In this document: in pieces, positions 6,706 to 9,242 of the stretch
Layout: each line of letters opens with the position of its first letter
Numbering within the stretch: position 1 is the first letter of the stretch
Assembly (NCBI GenBank): GCA_900557175.1
Contig: USSL01000053.1
Coordinates: 1-9,242 of the forward strand
From: an uncultured Eubacteriales bacterium
GTDB taxonomy: Bacteria > Bacillota > Clostridia > Lachnospirales > Lachnospiraceae
Reading direction: 5' to 3'
DNA length: 9,242 nt
The notes under the pieces: model-generated
Seen by the model: the letters and a program-made list of their open reading frames with translations, nothing else
The model's database searches: none
What the model was told of the DNA's origin: nothing
Made by a program: the position numbers and the translations under genes

Positions 6706-8403
6706 ATGTCAACCAAAGCATATTATCCAATCAATGAAATCGGTGCCGGAAAACCTGGTTTTTCAAAAACACGTTCCATCATCGAAGCTGCTTTCTATGG
6801 CAACAATGTTGTTAAAGTCAACACTTTAAAAGAAGCTTATGAATTAGCTAAAAATTCACCGGGAACTATCGTTACAGACATGCCTGTATACAGAGGCGAG
6901 GAATTCGGTCTTGAAAAAGACGCCAAAGTATTATTATTCAATGACGGTGCCATTACAGGACGTTATGCGACGGCACGCCGTATCGCCGGCGAACCGGGCG
7001 TTGACTGCGAAGCACTTGATAAAGTTGCAATGGACGCTATTTACTCCGCACGTTATAAAAAATTATATCATGCAACTGTTTACGCAGGTCTTGATCCTGA
7101 GTTCATGGTTAAATGTCACCTTCTTATTCCTGAAGGCGAAGAAAATATTATGTACAACTGGATGCTGAACTTCCAGTACATGTCTGACGACTATGTAAAG
7201 ATGTACAAAGCTTCAAAGCCAGTCGGCGACGGCAAAGAGCCTGATATCTATATTTTCTCAGATCCACAGTGGACACCTGTTGAAAATCCGGGCGTAAGCT
7301 TTGACTGCTTAAGCGATCCTGCCAAAAAGACACTCTGCTACTTCAATACAGAGCAGAACTGTGCATGTATCCTCGGTATGAGATACTTCGGCGAGCATAA
7401 AAAAGGTACATTGACAATGGTATGGGCGATTGCTAACCGCAACGGCTATGCTTCATGTCACGGCGGACAGAAGGAATACTTATTGCCGGACGGCAGCAAA
7501 TATGTTGCTTCTGTATATGGTCTGTCAGGTTCAGGAAAATCAACATTAACACACGCAAAACACGGCGGCAAATACGAAATCAAAGTACTTCACGATGATG
7601 CTTTCATCATCAACACAGATACTTGTGCTTCAATCGCTATTGAGCCGACATATTTTGATAAAACAGCTGACTATCCTACAGGCTGCCCGGACAACAAATA
7701 TCTTCTGACAGCTCAGAACTGCTCCGCAACAATGGATGAGGACGGTAAGATTCAGCTTGTCACAGAAGATATCAGAAACGGCAATGGCCGTGCAATTAAG
7801 TCCAAATTATGGTCTCCGAACCGTGTGGACAAAATTGAGGCACCTGTCAATGCAATCTTCTGGATTATGAAAGATCCTACAATCCCACCGGTTGTTAAAT
7901 TAAAAGGTGCATCCTTAGCTTCTGTTATGGGCGCTACACTTGCAACAAAACGTTCTTCTGCAGAGCGTCTTGCACCAGGCGTTGATCCGAACAAGTTAGT
8001 TGTTGTTCCTTACGCAAACCCATTCAGAACATATCCGCTTGCAAACGACTACGAGAAGTTCAAAAAGCTTGTAGAAGAAAAGAATGTTGACTGCTATATT
8101 GTCAACACAGGCGACTTCATGGGCAAGAAAGTACAGCCAAAAGATACTTTAGGCATTCTTGAAGCCATCGTTGAAAAGACAGCCGACTTCCATCAGTGGG
8201 GACCATTCTCTGATATCGAAATCATGGACTGGGAAGGCTTCGTACCTGATATGAACGATGCTTCCTACGTTGCTCAGTTAAAAGCACGTATGCAGGATCG
8301 TGTTGACGAAATCGAAAACTTCGGTACAGCAAAAGACGGCTATGATAAACTGCCTGATGATGCACTTGAAGCAATCAAAAAAGTTGTCAGCGAATTAAAC
8401 TAA
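6706..8403 (+). CDS. pckA: Phosphoenolpyruvate carboxykinase (ATP), divergent Clostridia type
   Basis: Interconverts oxaloacetate + ATP and PEP + CO2 + ADP in the cytoplasm; in fermenting anaerobes it may run towards oxaloacetate and conserve ATP. The 565-residue sequence is far from the E. coli enzyme, but the catalytic set can be traced. TGR (84-86) gives the substrate arginine Arg86. GEHKKG (229-234) gives Lys232/Lys233. His252 lies 19 residues after Lys233, as His232 follows Lys213 in E. coli. The P-loop is GLSGSGKST (272-280), the kinase-2 aspartates are 297-298 in HDDAF, and NRV (372-374) gives Arg373. The usual TGRSPKDK and DDEHGW strings are changed. GGGAGG 7 bases upstream fixes the start. 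Compared with nrdJ and the lipoprotein gene, it uses more TTA, GCT, GTT and ACA codons, as expected for a highly expressed gene. It has its own promoter and is followed by a hairpin. Confidence 0.9.
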   Translation: MSTKAYYPINEIGAGKPGFSKTRSIIEAAFYGNNVVKVNTLKEAYELAKNSPGTIVTDMPVYRGEEFGLEKDAKVLLFNDGAITGRYATARRIAGEPGVDCEALDKVAMDAIYSARYKKLYHATVYAGLDPEFMVKCHLLIPEGEENIMYNWMLNFQYMSDDYVKMYKASKPVGDGKEPDIYIFSDPQWTPVENPGVSFDCLSDPAKKTLCYFNTEQNCACILGMRYFGEHKKGTLTMVWAIANRNGYASCHGGQKEYLLPDGSKYVASVYGLSGSGKSTLTHAKHGGKYEIKVLHDDAFIINTDTCASIAIEPTYFDKTADYPTGCPDNKYLLTAQNCSATMDEDGKIQLVTEDIRNGNGRAIKSKLWSPNRVDKIEAPVNAIFWIMKDPTIPPVVKLKGASLASVMGATLATKRSSAERLAPGVDPNKLVVVPYANPFRTYPLANDYEKFKKLVEEKNVDCYIVNTGDFMGKKVQPKDTLGILEAIVEKTADFHQWGPFSDIEIMDWEGFVPDMNDASYVAQLKARMQDRVDEIENFGTAKDGYDKLPDDALEAIKKVVSELN

Positions 8404-8419
8404 CTAATCTTTGAACTTT

Positions 8420-8446
8420 AACAGCCGCACCCTGTGTGCGGCTGTT
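8420..8446 (+). terminator. Hairpin after pckA, possible terminator
   Basis: An 11-bp perfect stem (A plus ACAGCCGCAC / GTGCGGCTGT plus T) closes a CCTGT loop 16 bases after the pckA stop. As at 4696-4718, the stem is stable but the following TGCTGTATG is not a U-run. It ends only 10 bases before the ribosome binding site of the next gene. Incomplete termination could let some pckA transcripts reach the regulator gene. Confidence 0.55.
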
Positions 8447-8469
8447 GCTGTATGATGGAAGGATTTGCT

Positions 8470-9144
8470 ATGTATAAGATTTTTATTGTGGAGGATGACG
8501 CCGTCATCGCCAATCAAATAAAGAAACGGCTTGAAATGTGGGATTATGAAGTGAAAACAGCCTCAAATTTCCGCGATATCCTGACAGACTTTGCCGACTT
8601 TTCCCCGGCGCTCGTCCTCATGGACATTACGCTGCCCTTTTACAACGGCTATCACTGGTGCAATGAAATCCGAAAGCTGTCCGCGGTACCGATCATATTC
8701 ATATCCTCGGCTTCCGACAACATGAATATCGTTATGGCAATGAACATGGGCGGCGATGATTTTATTGCCAAACCATTTGATATGGAAGTGCTGACCGCAA
8801 AAATTCAGGCACTTCTGCGCCGCACTTACGACCTTTTGGCGGCACCGTCACACTTGATTACATGCGGCAATGCTATTTTAAACACAAGCGATGCCACCTT
8901 AACGTGTGACGGTCATCGCCTTGATCTGACAAAAAATGATTACCGTCTTCTTCAGGTACTCATGTCCCACAAGGGCGAGGCCATCAGCCGCGATACGCTT
9001 ATTGAAAAACTTTGGGAATCCGACAGCTACATTGATGAAAACACCCTGACCGTCAACATCACACGGCTCAGACATAAATTGGAAGGGATCGGATTGAAGG
9101 ATTTTATAAAAACAAAAAAAGGCATTGGATATATGGTGGAGTAA
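8470..9144 (+). CDS. OmpR-family response regulator, BceR/GraR-like
   Basis: A 224-residue two-component DNA-binding regulator. The receiver domain (about 1-115) has acidic pocket residues Glu8, Asp9 and Asp10, phospho-acceptor Asp52 in LVLMDITLP, switch Ser79/Ser80 and Lys101 in AKPFD. A winged-helix output domain (about 128-223) ends in the usual TLTVNITRLRHKLEGIG and KKGIGYMVE segments. NGYHWCNEIRKLS and the DNMNIVMAMNMGGDDFI region resemble BceR/GraR-type regulators, which with intramembrane-sensing kinases and BceAB-type ABC exporters respond to antimicrobial peptides; that role is inferred. The ATG at 8470 is chosen over an in-frame GTG at 8434 because GGAAGG lies 7 bases upstream, homologues begin at MYKIFIVEDD, and the extension would run through the hairpin. 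No promoter was recognised between pckA and this gene. A kinase gene would be expected next but is not visible. Confidence 0.9.
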   Translation: MYKIFIVEDDAVIANQIKKRLEMWDYEVKTASNFRDILTDFADFSPALVLMDITLPFYNGYHWCNEIRKLSAVPIIFISSASDNMNIVMAMNMGGDDFIAKPFDMEVLTAKIQALLRRTYDLLAAPSHLITCGNAILNTSDATLTCDGHRLDLTKNDYRLLQVLMSHKGEAISRDTLIEKLWESDSYIDENTLTVNITRLRHKLEGIGLKDFIKTKKGIGYMVE

Positions 9145-9175
9145 CAGAGAAAGGTTTGTCGAGGTATTTGTGTTT

Positions 9176-9242
9176 ATGCGGCGGAGGCTGTCACGAATTT
9201 TTTGTGGCACGCTGACGTTTCCTATTCGAGCCGTGCGCTTAT
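9176..9242 (+). CDS. Possible start of a downstream gene (partial, weak)
   Basis: An open frame begins at ATG 9176 (or GTG 9170) and runs off the window end, encoding a basic start, MRRRLSRIFCGTLTFPIR. GAGG at 9161-9164 is a weak and badly spaced ribosome binding site (11 bases to the ATG, 5 to the GTG). A histidine kinase gene is expected after the regulator, but these 22 residues show no transmembrane helix and I do not recognise them. The stretch could equally be noncoding spacer. Confidence 0.2.
   Translation, partial: MRRRLSRIFCGTLTFPIRAVRL

Noticed and set aside
8434..8469. N-terminal extension of the response regulator (MCGCCCMMEGFA)
   Set aside because: It is the translated right half of the post-pckA hairpin plus the ribosome binding site; the receiver fold begins at MYKIFIVEDD.
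8899..9210. Minus-strand open frame opposite the regulator's 3' end
   Set aside because: It mostly mirrors the winged-helix coding region, resembles no known protein and has no supported promoter or ribosome binding site.
9185..9217. Terminator after the response regulator (TGTCAC/GTGGCA with an internal T-run)
   Set aside because: The stem is only six pairs with one G-U, and the T-run is in the loop rather than after the stem.

Overview
The window looks like a chromosomal core segment of an anaerobic member of the Bacillota, most likely class Clostridia and Lachnospiraceae-like. This rests on the protein types (adenosylcobalamin-dependent ribonucleotide reductase, a Clostridia-type ATP PEP carboxykinase, a BceR/GraR-like response regulator), strong AGGAGG-type ribosome binding sites, clear sigma-A promoters and moderate GC content. 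The taxonomic placement is an inference. I see no mobile element, CRISPR array, rRNA or tRNA, and no prophage or defence genes.

Layout. On the minus strand, metG (methionyl-tRNA synthetase, 148-2094) is followed after 27 bases by the start of a TRIC/UPF0126 channel gene that leaves the window at base 1. A 270-bp divergent intergenic region (2095-2364) holds back-to-back promoters for metG and for the plus-strand nrdJ (2365-4647), a class II ribonucleotide reductase. Next come a GC-rich hairpin, a secreted lipoprotein of the DUF885 zinc-peptidase-like family (4762-6555), a regulatory region with a promoter, an operator-like palindrome and two leader hairpins, then pckA (6706-8403). A second hairpin separates pckA from an OmpR-family response regulator (8470-9144). 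The last 98 bases hold no secure gene.

The genes do not form a single pathway. They cover translation (metG), dNTP supply (nrdJ), the PEP/oxaloacetate node (pckA), an uncharacterised envelope hydrolase, and the start of a signalling locus that probably senses envelope stress or antimicrobial peptides.

The most informative signals are regulatory. The nrdJ promoter carries two elements that match the NrdR-box core exactly, 42 bp apart, one of them lying between the -35 and -10 hexamers. The pckA -35 hexamer is one arm of an 18-bp palindrome resembling a Rex (NADH/NAD+ sensor) operator, and the pckA leader can fold into two hairpins. I found no convincing novel multi-gene system; most of the window is ordinary housekeeping sequence.
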